DNA from: Komagataeibacter saccharivorans
Lineage (GTDB): Bacteria; Pseudomonadota; Alphaproteobacteria; Acetobacterales; Acetobacteraceae
NCBI RefSeq assembly: GCF_003207825.1
Contig: NZ_NKTY01000009.1
Coordinates: forward strand, 42,896 to 106,895
Length of the DNA stretch: 64,000 bases
Direction of reading: 5' to 3'
Shown: in pieces, positions 36,586 through 45,032 of the stretch
How the letters are laid out: each line of letters begins with the position of its first letter
How positions within the stretch are numbered: position 1 is the stretch's first letter
The notes under the pieces: generated by a model
What the model was told of the DNA's origin: nothing
What the model saw: only the letters and a program-made list of their open reading frames with translations
Databases searched by the model: none
Translations under genes and position numbers: made by a program

Positions 36586-38895
36586 ATGGACATCGTTTCA
36601 ATCGGTGGCGGGCCTGCCGGTCTGTACGCTGCAATCCTGCTCAAGCGCGATCTTCCGCAGGCACGGGTCAGGGTTTTCGAACGGAATGCCCCGGCCGACA
36701 CGTTCGGTTTTGGCGTGGTATTCAGTGACCAGACCCTTGATATCTTCGCGCAGGCTGATCTGCCGTCCTACGAAATGATCCGCCGTGAGTTCTCGTACTG
36801 GGATGATCTGGACATAGCGGTCAGGGGGCGGACATTCCGGGTACCAGGCAATGGCTTCTGCGGCTGTTCGCGCCGCACGCTGCTGCAACTGCTGTACCGG
36901 CGGGCGGAAGAACTGGGCGTGGAACTGGCCTTCCGCACCGAAGCATCGCCCGAGGAATTCCCCGAAGCGGATCTTGTCCTGGCGGCCGATGGCATCAACA
37001 GCGCAATCCGCGAAAAGAACGTCGCCCATTTCCAGCCCGCCATCGACCTGCGGTCCAACCGTTTTGTCTGGCTGGGCAGCACGCGCGCGCTGGACGCCTT
37101 CACCTTCTTTTTCCGCGAACATGAGGGCGGCGTATTCGTGGCGCACTGCTACCAGTACGAACGCGAACGCAGCACCTGGGTCATTGAGGTGGACGAGGAA
37201 ACCTTTGCCCGGTGCGGGCTGGGGGACATGACCGAGGCCGAATATGTCGCGTATCTGGAGGGCGTCTTTGCCGAGGAACTGGACGGCCACGGGCTGATCG
37301 CCAACCGGTCCATATGGCGCCGGTTCCCCGCCATCCAGTGCAAAAACTGGTCAAAGGACAATATCGTCCTGATGGGTGACGCCAAGTCAACGGCCCATTA
37401 CTCGATCGGTTCGGGCACGAAACTTGCCATGGAGGATGCCATTGCCCTGCACGCCGCCGTCATGGCGACCGACACTATTGGCGATGCGCTGGCAAAATAT
37501 GATTCCGACCGGCGTGATGAAGTCGAACGCCTCCAGCATGCGGCGGAAGTCTCGCTGACATGGTTTGAGCACCTGAACCGCTACTGGCCCATGAGCGAGA
37601 TCCGCTTCGCCTTCTCCCTCATGACGCGTTCAAAAGCCATTACATGGGATAACCTTGCCCTGCGTGCCCCGGATTTCGTGGCGCAGGTGCAGAAGGATTT
37701 CGAGACGGACTGCACGGCATCCGGCCATGCCACCAGGCCAGGGGTCGTGCCCGCGTTCCAGCCGTTCCGGCTGCGTGATATGGACATTCCCAACCGCCTG
37801 GTGGTGTCGCCGATGTCCACCTACCGCGCCCGTGACGGCGTGCCGGGGGAATGGCATCTGGTGCATTACGGGCAGTTCGCCGCCAGCGGAGCCGGTCTGG
37901 TCTATACGGAAATGACCGATGTCTGCGCCGATGGCCGGATCACCCCGGGCTGCACCGGTCTTTATACCGATGCGCAGGAAGCCGCCTGGCGCCGGATTGT
38001 CGATTTTGTCCATGCCGAAGGTGACAGCCGGATCTGCCTGCAGTTGGGACATGCGGGCCGCAAGGGCGCGACCCGTGTCATGTGGGAGGGCATGGACCAG
38101 CCACTGGCCGAAGGGGGCTGGGACCTGATTTCCGCGTCACCTCTGCCCTATCATCCGCACAGTGCGATGCCCCGCGCCATGACGCGTGATGACATGGACG
38201 CGATTACGGCGGACTACGTTGCCGCGACCCGACGGGCCGTGAACTGTGGCTTTGATATGATCGAGGTGCATTGTGCCCACGGATACCTCCTGGCCAGTTT
38301 CCTTTCGCCCCTGACCAACATCCGGGACGACGAATATGGCGGCAGCATAGAAAACCGCATGCGCTATCCGCTGGAGGTGGTACGGGCCGTACGGGCGGCC
38401 TGGCCTGCCGAACGTCCCATGGCGGTCCGTATTTCAGCAACCGACTGGCAGGAAGGCGGCATCACGATGGACGATGTCGTGACGGCAGCGCGGCTGTTCG
38501 CACAGGCAGGTTGTGACCTGATTGATGTTTCCACCGGCCAGACAACGCCTGATGCCCGACCCGTATTCGGCCGAATGTTCCAGGTGCCCTTTGCCGAGCA
38601 GATCCGGGCGGAAACCCGGTTGCCCGTCATGTGCGTGGGCAATATTTCCACCGTTGACCAGGCCAATACCATCCTTGCCGCCGGTCGTGCGGATCTGGTT
38701 GCGCTGGGTCGTCCCATGCTGGTTGATACCGCTCTCATCCTGCGCGCGGCGGCCCGTTATGGTGCGCCCATGCCGCGCCTGTGCCCCGGCAACCTGCCCG
38801 GTCTGCATGCGCTGGAACGTAACGAAGGCCGCAATTTTGCCGAGGAGCAGGCGTTACGCATCCGGGCGCGGCCCCGTCGCCATGCAGTGACCTGA
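36586..38895 (+). CDS. Fused 2-aminobenzoyl-CoA-type monooxygenase/reductase (salicylyl-CoA 5-hydroxylase/oxidoreductase family)
   Basis: A 769-residue fusion. Residues 1-370 are a group A flavin monooxygenase (IVSIGGGPAGLYAAILLKR; ADLVLAADGINSAIR; NIVLMGDAKSTAHYSIGSGTKLAMEDA). Residues about 385-755 are an old-yellow-enzyme domain (PFRLRDMDIPNRLVVSPMSTY; QLGHAGRKGATR; FDMIEVHCAHGYLLASFLSP; DEYGGSIENRMRYPLEVV; MCVGNISTVDQANTILAAGRADLVALGRPM). This arrangement is that of 2-aminobenzoyl-CoA monooxygenase/reductase, which hydroxylates and then dearomatises anthraniloyl-CoA with NADH and oxygen; salicylyl-CoA 5-hydroxylase is a relative. Start 36586 follows an AAGGA site. Context favours the aminobenzoyl-CoA reaction. 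Confidence 0.88.
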   Translation: MDIVSIGGGPAGLYAAILLKRDLPQARVRVFERNAPADTFGFGVVFSDQTLDIFAQADLPSYEMIRREFSYWDDLDIAVRGRTFRVPGNGFCGCSRRTLLQLLYRRAEELGVELAFRTEASPEEFPEADLVLAADGINSAIREKNVAHFQPAIDLRSNRFVWLGSTRALDAFTFFFREHEGGVFVAHCYQYERERSTWVIEVDEETFARCGLGDMTEAEYVAYLEGVFAEELDGHGLIANRSIWRRFPAIQCKNWSKDNIVLMGDAKSTAHYSIGSGTKLAMEDAIALHAAVMATDTIGDALAKYDSDRRDEVERLQHAAEVSLTWFEHLNRYWPMSEIRFAFSLMTRSKAITWDNLALRAPDFVAQVQKDFETDCTASGHATRPGVVPAFQPFRLRDMDIPNRLVVSPMSTYRARDGVPGEWHLVHYGQFAASGAGLVYTEMTDVCADGRITPGCTGLYTDAQEAAWRRIVDFVHAEGDSRICLQLGHAGRKGATRVMWEGMDQPLAEGGWDLISASPLPYHPHSAMPRAMTRDDMDAITADYVAATRRAVNCGFDMIEVHCAHGYLLASFLSPLTNIRDDEYGGSIENRMRYPLEVVRAVRAAWPAERPMAVRISATDWQEGGITMDDVVTAARLFAQAGCDLIDVSTGQTTPDARPVFGRMFQVPFAEQIRAETRLPVMCVGNISTVDQANTILAAGRADLVALGRPMLVDTALILRAAARYGAPMPRLCPGNLPGLHALERNEGRNFAEEQALRIRARPRRHAVT

Positions 38896-38973
38896 TAGGG
38901 CCAGCCACTCCCGCAAGCAGCAGCCTGCGGGGGGAGGCCCATAAAGCGGTTGCGGATATACTTCATATCAATG

Positions 38974-38991
38974 TATCTTAAATATAAGATA
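38974..38991. promoter_or_regulatory. 18-base palindrome upstream of the SDR gene
   Basis: TATCTTA (38974-38980), four bases, then TAAGATA (38985-38991) form a symmetrical site 41 bases before the SDR start. Size and AT content fit a MarR-type operator. A GC-rich hairpin at about 38898-38941, after the preceding stop, may end the upstream transcript, so this would be a separate promoter. Confidence 0.55.
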
Positions 38992-39031
38992 ATAATACGG
39001 TCTTCCCGACCGACAGGGGAATAGAATCCTG

Positions 39032-39787
39032 ATGCGTGCAAGGCATGTACTGGTTACAGGCGGTTCAAGGGGCATAGGCCGCGAAATTGCCCGTAAAATG
39101 ATGCAGGGCGGCGATATCGTGACCGTTCTTGGCCGCTCGGAAGCGCAGCTTGCAGCGGTGGTCGGCGCGGGTGATGCACATCATTACGTCGTGTCAGACA
39201 TTACGTGCGAAAAGGAACTGGATGACGCCTTTCACCGGGCTGTTGCACAGGCGGGGGCAATCAATGTCCTTGTCAACAACGCCGGTGGATCGTCCAGCGC
39301 CCGTTTTGCCGATATAGCGATGGACGCGTTCGTGCAGGCATTCCGGCTGAACGTGCTAGGCGCGGCGCGACTGTGTCAGCTTGTACTGCCATCCATGGTG
39401 GAAAGACGGGACGGACGCATCGTCAATGTCGCCTCCACGGCGGCACTGCGCGGGTATACCTATGTTTCCCCTTATGTCACCGCCAAGCATGCCCTGCTGG
39501 GTCTGACCCGTTCGCTGGCGCTTGAATACGCGCGTTACGGCATAACCGTGAATGCCGTCTGTCCGGGCTTTACGGAAAGTGACCTGGTGCGCGACAGCGT
39601 GGAGCGCATCGTCAGGAAAAGTGGTCGCCCGGCGGAGGACATCCGCACCGAATTTGCCCGTTTCAATCCCCGTGGCTGCCTGAACAGCGTGGAAGAAGTG
39701 GCCGTGGCGGCTGCCTTCCTGTGCGGGCGCGAAGCAGGTGCCATCAACGGCATTGCACTGCCCGTAGCCGGGGGAGAGGTGGGGTAG
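39032..39787 (+). CDS. SDR family oxidoreductase
   Basis: A 251-residue short-chain dehydrogenase/reductase. It has the cofactor loop VTGGSRGIGREIARK (NADP(H)-type Arg), the NNAGG segment, the catalytic Ser in IVNVASTAALRG, the Tyr-Lys pair in YVSPYVTAKHALLG and a PGF motif in VNAVCPGFTESD. It resembles 3-hydroxyacyl-CoA dehydrogenases used in beta-oxidation of ring-derived CoA esters. It follows the fused aminobenzoyl-CoA enzyme and would oxidise a hydroxyl group formed after ring reduction; the substrate is inferred. A terminator follows at 39804. Confidence 0.88.
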   Translation: MRARHVLVTGGSRGIGREIARKMMQGGDIVTVLGRSEAQLAAVVGAGDAHHYVVSDITCEKELDDAFHRAVAQAGAINVLVNNAGGSSSARFADIAMDAFVQAFRLNVLGAARLCQLVLPSMVERRDGRIVNVASTAALRGYTYVSPYVTAKHALLGLTRSLALEYARYGITVNAVCPGFTESDLVRDSVERIVRKSGRPAEDIRTEFARFNPRGCLNSVEEVAVAAAFLCGREAGAINGIALPVAGGEVG

Positions 39788-39803
39788 GCCCGTTCCCGAC
39801 CAG

Positions 39804-39830
39804 TCCTGCCTGTTCTGGCCAGGATTTTTT
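39804..39830 (+). terminator. Rho-independent terminator after the SDR gene
   Basis: TCCTG (39804-39808) pairs with CAGGA (39820-39824) and is followed at once by six T. It lies 17 bases past the SDR stop. The stem is short, so efficiency may be partial, allowing read-through to the Rid gene. Confidence 0.55.
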
Positions 39831-39855
39831 CTATTTCATGCAGGTGGAAACAAAC

Positions 39856-40272
39856 ATGGATTCATGTCTTACAAAAAAAACGGATCACAAGATCCTGCTG
39901 CCGGACGGCTGGCCCGCGCCACGGGGGTATTCCCATGCCATTGCCGCGTCCGGGCGACTGCTGGTACTGGGTGGCCAGATCGGAATAACCCCGCAGGGCG
40001 ACATGCGCGACGGGTTCGTGGCGCAGTGCGAACAGGCGCTGCAGAACATCTGCTGCCTGCTGGAAACGGCAGGAGCCATGCCGGAACATCTGGTGCGGAT
40101 GACCTGGTTCGTTACGGACATAGCCGTCTACAATGCCAGCCTGCGCCCGTTGGGGGCTGTGTACCGGCAGACGATGGGACGGCATTACCCGGTCATGAGT
40201 CTGGTGCAGGTTGGTCGCCTGGTTGAGCCCGGGGCCGTTGTGGAAATCGAGGCGACTGCCGTCATTCCGTAA
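39856..40272 (+). CDS. Rid family protein lacking the RidA arginine
   Basis: A 138-residue YjgF/YER057c/UK114-fold protein, normally a trimer. Conserved blocks are YSHAIAASGRLLVLGGQIGIT, EQALQNICCLLETAGAMPEHLVRMTWFVTD and the C-terminal VEPGAVVEIEATAVIP. RidA enzymes that hydrolyse enamines or imines use an Arg in a P-x-R-S/T-x-x-x-V segment; here the matching stretch reads HYPVMSLVQVGRL, so the Arg is absent, as in the non-deaminase Rid subgroups. The start at 39856 is chosen for the AGGTGGA ribosome site; 39838 is possible. In the pathway it could still act on the enamine product of the aminobenzoyl-CoA enzyme by another mechanism, but this is uncertain. Confidence 0.82.
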   Translation: MDSCLTKKTDHKILLPDGWPAPRGYSHAIAASGRLLVLGGQIGITPQGDMRDGFVAQCEQALQNICCLLETAGAMPEHLVRMTWFVTDIAVYNASLRPLGAVYRQTMGRHYPVMSLVQVGRLVEPGAVVEIEATAVIP

Positions 40273-40387
40273 CAGGAAACAGGTCATGGCAATCGGCACG
40301 TCCATGCTGTTCGTTACGAAATCGTAATTATAATGAATGTTTCAGGTTCTTCGGGCATGAATGGGATCAGGAAAGGCAGAGGGTAAG

Positions 40388-41818
40388 ATGTGGAAACCAT
40401 CGGACCGAATTCAGTGGCAGTCCCATGCACCGGCAGCTTCCGCCGCCGCGGCGGATTCCCCGTTGTTCCGACCTGTTACGGTCAACAGGTTCGCCCTGAA
40501 AACCAGAAGCTGGTACCCCGCCGTCGTAAGCTGGCGGGCAAGTGAGGACGGCCATGTCACCCCATCCACCCTTGCATGGTACAGACGCATCGCCATGGGT
40601 CGGCCCGGCGCGATCGTGGTGGAAGCGGCAGGGATCAGGGATATTCCCAGCGGCCCGCTTCTTCGCCTGTCGCATGACAGATACGTGGCCGGCATGGCGG
40701 AACTGGTTGCGACCATTCGGCAGGCCAGCGGAGGCGAGACAAAGGTTTTCGTCCAGCTTATCGATTTCCTGAACATACGCCGCAGGCCGGAGCCTGATCG
40801 TTTCCTGACGCGTTTTCTGGTCATAACCGACCGCCACCGGGCATTACTTGGCGAGACGGACGACACGATCATCCGCGACCGCCTGAGAAACATGAGCCGG
40901 GCCGAACTTGAGACCATTCTTGACCTACGTGAACGCGAAGCCCTGGATTACGGGGCGCGGGAGCGGATAACGGATGTGCATCTACCGTGGATAAAGGACC
41001 TGCCCGATGTTCTGCCCGACCTGTTTGCCAACGCAGCCCTGCGGGCACGCAATGCCGGTTTTGACGGGGTGGAACTGCATTATGCCCATGCCTATACCAT
41101 GGCCTCGTTCCTGTCCGCACTGAATACGCGTGGGGACGGGTGGGGCCAGACGCGCGAAGGGCGCGTAAGGCTGGCGGAAGTCGTGCTGGACAGTGTGCGT
41201 GACAGGGTCGGTCCGGACTATCCGGTCGGCTGCCGTCTGCTGGCCGAAGAATGCATTGCGGGTGGCAGCACGGTAGAAGATGCTGCATGGTTTTCAGGGC
41301 GGCTGGCGGCGCGCGGACTTGATTTTCTCTCACTCTCCCGTGGGGGGAAGTTTGAAGATGCGCTCCAGCCACGGGTAGGTGAGGCGGCTTATCCCTATAC
41401 CGGCCCAAGCGGATATGAATGCATTCCACACGCGATCTCAGATTCCTTCGGGCCGTTTGGCCGTAATGCAAAAGCATCGCGCTTCATCCGCGCGCAACTC
41501 CGTAGCGCCGGTTTTGACACGCCCGTCATCTGTGCCGGCGGCGTTCATACCGTGGAGATGGCGGAAACGATGCTGGCAGACGGCACATCCGATGTGGTTG
41601 CAAGCGCGCGGCAGTTCATGGCGGACCCGGACTGGTTGCTCAAGGCGCGGGCCGGACGTGCCGACAGCATGCGCGTCTGTAAATACACCAATTACTGTGA
41701 AGGACTGGACCAGAAGCACAAGGCCGTGACCTGCCGGTTATGGGACCGCGCCGCCCTGAACAGCCCGGACACGCGGCTTTGCGCCGATGGGAAGCGGCGA
41801 CTTGAGGCACCCGTATGA
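40388..41818 (+). CDS. Old-yellow-enzyme family NADH:flavin oxidoreductase
   Basis: A 476-residue TIM-barrel flavoprotein. Family segments are PLFRPVTVNRFALKTRSW, VFVQLIDFLNIRRRPEPD, GFDGVELHYAHAYTMASFLSALNTRGDGWG (catalytic His pair region), PVICAGGVHTVEMAETMLADGTSDVVASARQFMADPDW (FMN phosphate site). The C-terminal part has three Cys (CKYTNYCEGLDQ and TCRLW), which recalls the Fe-S-binding stretch of dienoyl-CoA-reductase-like members, though the spacing is not canonical. ATG 40388 has an AGAGGG ribosome site; 40361 is an alternative. It probably reduces or oxidises an enone or ring intermediate of the island. Substrate unknown. Confidence 0.83.
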   Translation: MWKPSDRIQWQSHAPAASAAAADSPLFRPVTVNRFALKTRSWYPAVVSWRASEDGHVTPSTLAWYRRIAMGRPGAIVVEAAGIRDIPSGPLLRLSHDRYVAGMAELVATIRQASGGETKVFVQLIDFLNIRRRPEPDRFLTRFLVITDRHRALLGETDDTIIRDRLRNMSRAELETILDLREREALDYGARERITDVHLPWIKDLPDVLPDLFANAALRARNAGFDGVELHYAHAYTMASFLSALNTRGDGWGQTREGRVRLAEVVLDSVRDRVGPDYPVGCRLLAEECIAGGSTVEDAAWFSGRLAARGLDFLSLSRGGKFEDALQPRVGEAAYPYTGPSGYECIPHAISDSFGPFGRNAKASRFIRAQLRSAGFDTPVICAGGVHTVEMAETMLADGTSDVVASARQFMADPDWLLKARAGRADSMRVCKYTNYCEGLDQKHKAVTCRLWDRAALNSPDTRLCADGKRRLEAPV

Positions 41819-41846
41819 CCCGATAAGCAGCACTGCTGCCTGTCAT

Positions 41847-41874
41847 CCCGTCTTGTTTCTGACGGGTTTTCTTT
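41847..41874 (+). terminator. Rho-independent terminator after the OYE gene
   Basis: CCCGTC (41847-41852) and GACGGG (41861-41866) form a perfect GC-rich stem with an eight-base loop, followed by TTTTCTTT. It closes the transcript of the OYE gene 28 bases after its stop and separates it from the transporter gene. Confidence 0.8.
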
Positions 41875-41910
41875 CCGGATATAACTGCCCTCATACCTGG
41901 AGTATTCAGT

Positions 41911-43212
41911 GTGGAACGTGGACTGTTGCGGCACTTCAAGGTCATTTTGCCAATACTGGCGTCATCTATTGGCAATGCGCTGCAATTTTATGATTTCTTT
42001 CTGTACGGGCTGGCGTCCGCGCTGGTCTTTGGTCCATCCTTTTTCCCCCTGAGCAACCCCATACTCAGCACCAGCGGTGCCTTTGTGGGCTATGCAGTGG
42101 GCTTTGTATCACGGCCACTGGGTGGAATCGTGTTCGGTTCGGTCGGAGACCGGTATGGCCGCAAGACCACGCTGACATGGACGCTGTCACTGATGGGTGG
42201 GGCGACATTCCTGATCGGTCTGCTACCAACCTACCAGCAGGCGGGCATCATCGCCCCCATCGCCCTGATTACGCTACGTCTGATCCAGGGATTTGCAGCC
42301 GGAGGGGAATGGAGTGGCGGGATCCTTATGGCGACTGAAAACGCCCCCCCGAAGCAGCAGGGATTTTATGGCGCGTGGAGCCAGGCAGGGGTCGGAGTGG
42401 GGTTCATACTTTCGTCGGGGCTGTTTTTCCTTTTCCGCGCCATCAGCGGTGACCAGTTCCTGACCTGGGGATGGCGCCTGCCATTTCTGGTCAGTATCGT
42501 GGTTGTCGTGCTTGGTGTCGTGATCCGGCTGAAGGTGGGCGACACGGCCGAATTTGCCCGGGTTGCAGAAAAAAACGGCGTCCAGACCCCCATGACGGAA
42601 GTGATCCGCAGTTACAAGACGTCGGTCCTGGCTGCCTCCACCCTGATCCTGTCCGAGATGATCTATGTTCTCATGACCACAACCGTCTCGCTCTCTTATG
42701 GCGCGTGGCTGCATGTGAATGAAAGTATCCTGATTGCGTCGGTTTTTGTTTCCATGACTGCTGATACGGTCATGATGGTCGTATTCGGGCGGCTGGCCGA
42801 CCTGCTGGGCGCACCGGTTGTTTACGGGCTTGGCATCCTGTGTTCCGCCATTTCCATATACCCGTTTTTCATGTCGGTCGGTACTGGCAACCCCTATGTC
42901 ATCATGGCGGCCTTTGTCATTACAAACGGCATTTTCCATGCCGGCATGATTGGTACCCAGCCCGGCCTGCTGACGGCGCTGTTTCCGGTTCAGGTACGCT
43001 CCTCCGGTCTGGCACTGGGGCAGTCCATCGCGTCGGTTATCGTGGGGTTCATTCCCCTGATCTCTACGACCATCCTGTACAGGACCGGGTCCTTCAACGG
43101 CGTGATTGTCATATTTTATGCCGTGTCCATCATCTCGTTCTGCGGGCTGGTCCTGACATGCCGAAAAATGTCCACCTTTTCCGTAGGAACGGTGAAACAG
43201 ACTTCCTGCTGA
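41911..43212 (+). CDS. MHS/MFS family metabolite:H+ symporter, GTG start
   Basis: A 433-residue, 12-helix transporter. The family signatures are GNALQFYDFFLYGLAS in helix 1, GSVGDRYGRKTTL after helix 2, LIQGFAAGGEWSGG in helix 4 and a second-half loop FGRLADLLGAPVV. These are typical of the metabolite:H+ symporter branch that takes up aromatic or organic acids, betaines and hydroxyprolines. The GTG at 41911 follows a TGGAG site. It lies between the OYE gene and the racemase gene, 69 bases from the latter, so it may import a substrate of either; which one is uncertain. Confidence 0.88.
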   Translation: MERGLLRHFKVILPILASSIGNALQFYDFFLYGLASALVFGPSFFPLSNPILSTSGAFVGYAVGFVSRPLGGIVFGSVGDRYGRKTTLTWTLSLMGGATFLIGLLPTYQQAGIIAPIALITLRLIQGFAAGGEWSGGILMATENAPPKQQGFYGAWSQAGVGVGFILSSGLFFLFRAISGDQFLTWGWRLPFLVSIVVVVLGVVIRLKVGDTAEFARVAEKNGVQTPMTEVIRSYKTSVLAASTLILSEMIYVLMTTTVSLSYGAWLHVNESILIASVFVSMTADTVMMVVFGRLADLLGAPVVYGLGILCSAISIYPFFMSVGTGNPYVIMAAFVITNGIFHAGMIGTQPGLLTALFPVQVRSSGLALGQSIASVIVGFIPLISTTILYRTGSFNGVIVIFYAVSIISFCGLVLTCRKMSTFSVGTVKQTSC

Positions 43213-43281
43213 CGAAGCTGCGCGTCTTTTGTGACCCCGGTGAGTATTTCCTTTTCCCTCTTCTGTCCAGATAGGAAAAAC

Positions 43282-44370
43282 ATGAGTAATAACATGCACG
43301 ATTACGGCACGCGCCTTATTCATCACAACGGGTCATATGACAACGCAAGGACCCTGCATGTTGTGGATTCCCATACCTGTGGCCAGACAACACGCGTGAT
43401 TATGGACAGCGGCGAAAACCTTGTCGGCCTTTCCCCCACCGCGGCCCGGGATCACTTCAGAACTCAGGCCGACTGGGTTCGGCGGATGGCGGTACTGGAA
43501 CCGCGTGGACACCGGTCAATGTTTGCCGCCGCGCTGATTGCGCCCAGCGCTGCCGGTGAACCTTTCGGGATCGTATTCATGGATGCAAACGGCTATCCGG
43601 ATATGTGCGGACACGCCACGATCGGTGTTGTGACAACACTGTGCGAACTGGCGCTGATCCCGTCGATTGACCTGGGCACGGACGGGCATTTTCAACTTCC
43701 ACTCCTGACGCCCGTAGGCACTCTGGCGATAGAAGTGGAAATAAAGGACGGCCGATGCCAGGCCGTTTCCTTCCAGATTCCCCAAGCATATTATATTGGC
43801 TCTGTTGAGGTCGATACTGGCCATGGTAAAAAAACAACCGTGGAAATAGCCTATGGCGGCCAGTATTATGGATTTGTTGAATCAGACAGTGTCGGTCTGT
43901 CAGTTCAGCCTGACCTGATAGATGAATTGATTGAAAAAGCTAAATTCATCCGTCAGGAACTAGGCCGGACATCCACCTTATCCGATCCCCTGACCGGCGT
44001 CGTGCCATCGGTGGGCAATATCGTCTGGATCGATGAACCGCGGGCGGAAGGGGCCGATGGGCTGAATGTTCCGGTTTCCGGTGCCCACTCCTTTGACCGT
44101 TCGCCCTGTGGAACAGCCACATGTGCCAGGATGGCGGTCAGGGTGGCAAAGGGTCTGTTAAAGGTAGGCGATGATTTCGTTAACGAAAGCATCATGGGAA
44201 CACATTATCGGGGCAGGATTGTAAAGGAAGAACGGAAAAACGACAGCACCTATCTTGTGCCGCGCGTAACCGGTTCCGCCTGGATCACCGCGCTGTCCCA
44301 ACTGGTGGTCTCGAAATATGATCCGCTGGGCAATGGTTTTCTTATCGGCGGCGGCAAGGCTGTAGTGTAA
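43282..44370 (+). CDS. Proline racemase family enzyme (hydroxyproline 2-epimerase-like)
   Basis: A 362-residue enzyme with the two-base cysteine pair of racemases: Cys109 in DMCGHATIG and Cys276 in SPCGTATC. HVVDSHTCGQTTRV at the start and GLLKVGDDFVNESIMG near the end are family segments. Both cysteines present argues for a racemase/epimerase (proline or trans-4-hydroxyproline) rather than the trans-3-hydroxyproline dehydratase, which has Thr at one site. ATG 43282 follows AGGA; an upstream start at 43231 has no good site. It is likely co-transcribed with the MHS transporter. It is unclear whether it belongs to the aromatic island. Confidence 0.84.
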   Translation: MSNNMHDYGTRLIHHNGSYDNARTLHVVDSHTCGQTTRVIMDSGENLVGLSPTAARDHFRTQADWVRRMAVLEPRGHRSMFAAALIAPSAAGEPFGIVFMDANGYPDMCGHATIGVVTTLCELALIPSIDLGTDGHFQLPLLTPVGTLAIEVEIKDGRCQAVSFQIPQAYYIGSVEVDTGHGKKTTVEIAYGGQYYGFVESDSVGLSVQPDLIDELIEKAKFIRQELGRTSTLSDPLTGVVPSVGNIVWIDEPRAEGADGLNVPVSGAHSFDRSPCGTATCARMAVRVAKGLLKVGDDFVNESIMGTHYRGRIVKEERKNDSTYLVPRVTGSAWITALSQLVVSKYDPLGNGFLIGGGKAVV

Positions 44371-44472
44371 CGCGTCACGACGGCACCTCCAGCCCCGTGG
44401 CTTTATCCGGCCATGGGGATCTGGATATTATTTCAGAACAACGCGTTTATATAAATAACAGACAATCCTGCG

Positions 44473-44506
44473 TGCCACCTTTTTTTTTTCATGAAGGTGG
44501 CATTTT
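44473..44506 (+). terminator. Rho-independent terminator
   Basis: TGCCACCTT (44473-44481) and AAGGTGGCA (44494-44502) make a nine-base perfect stem followed by TTTTCT. The loop is T-rich, so the mirrored strand is also A-rich; the hairpin may work in both directions. It lies about 100 bases after the racemase stop. Confidence 0.75.
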
Positions 44507-45032
44507 CTATAGTTTCCCAAAAGAAATCTTCCCCGGAAACGTACGTTTCGTTTTTGTAATGTTTTCGGGCTGGATTTTAGACCTGACACGCTGTCCAATC
44601 GGATGGACCAGAACAAAACCAAATTGATATTACATATCGGTGCAGTAATATTTTGCCAAAATCCAGATGGACTTGATCCCGCCAGCTATTCTGGCATTTT
44701 TGCAACATGACCTGACGCAAATTTTCGATACCGTAACTTTTACCGTTGGTAAATCGATCTAATATACTGAAATAAAATACTTTTATTTTTATCGTACAGA
44801 AATGACCAACCGCATTTTTAGTGAGAAACGTTTTTAGTTCGTATTGACTTAGACATAAGCTTCTCATACGATGTGTCCATATTCACGTGAAGAAAGACTT
44901 ACTTTCTCTACCCCACGTCACTCCCGGTCGGTACGGCGCGGACCACGCCTTTTACACGCAACCGGGTAATCCCTTTTTCGAAGTCACGGCATCTGCGTGC
45001 TTCTCATAACAGTAATCAGGATGGAGAATTGG
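44507..45032. other. AT-rich intergenic region, promoter of the TonB receptor gene
   Basis: About 525 bases without a supported gene; base composition is well below the GC of the flanks. Open frames here have no domains. A regulated promoter for the receptor at 45033 is expected, but no operator was recognised. Confidence 0.45.

Noticed and set aside
44577..44867. 96-residue minus-strand open frame in AT-rich intergenic DNA
   Set aside because: No domain, no ribosome site and a composition set by AT-rich DNA; not supported as a gene.
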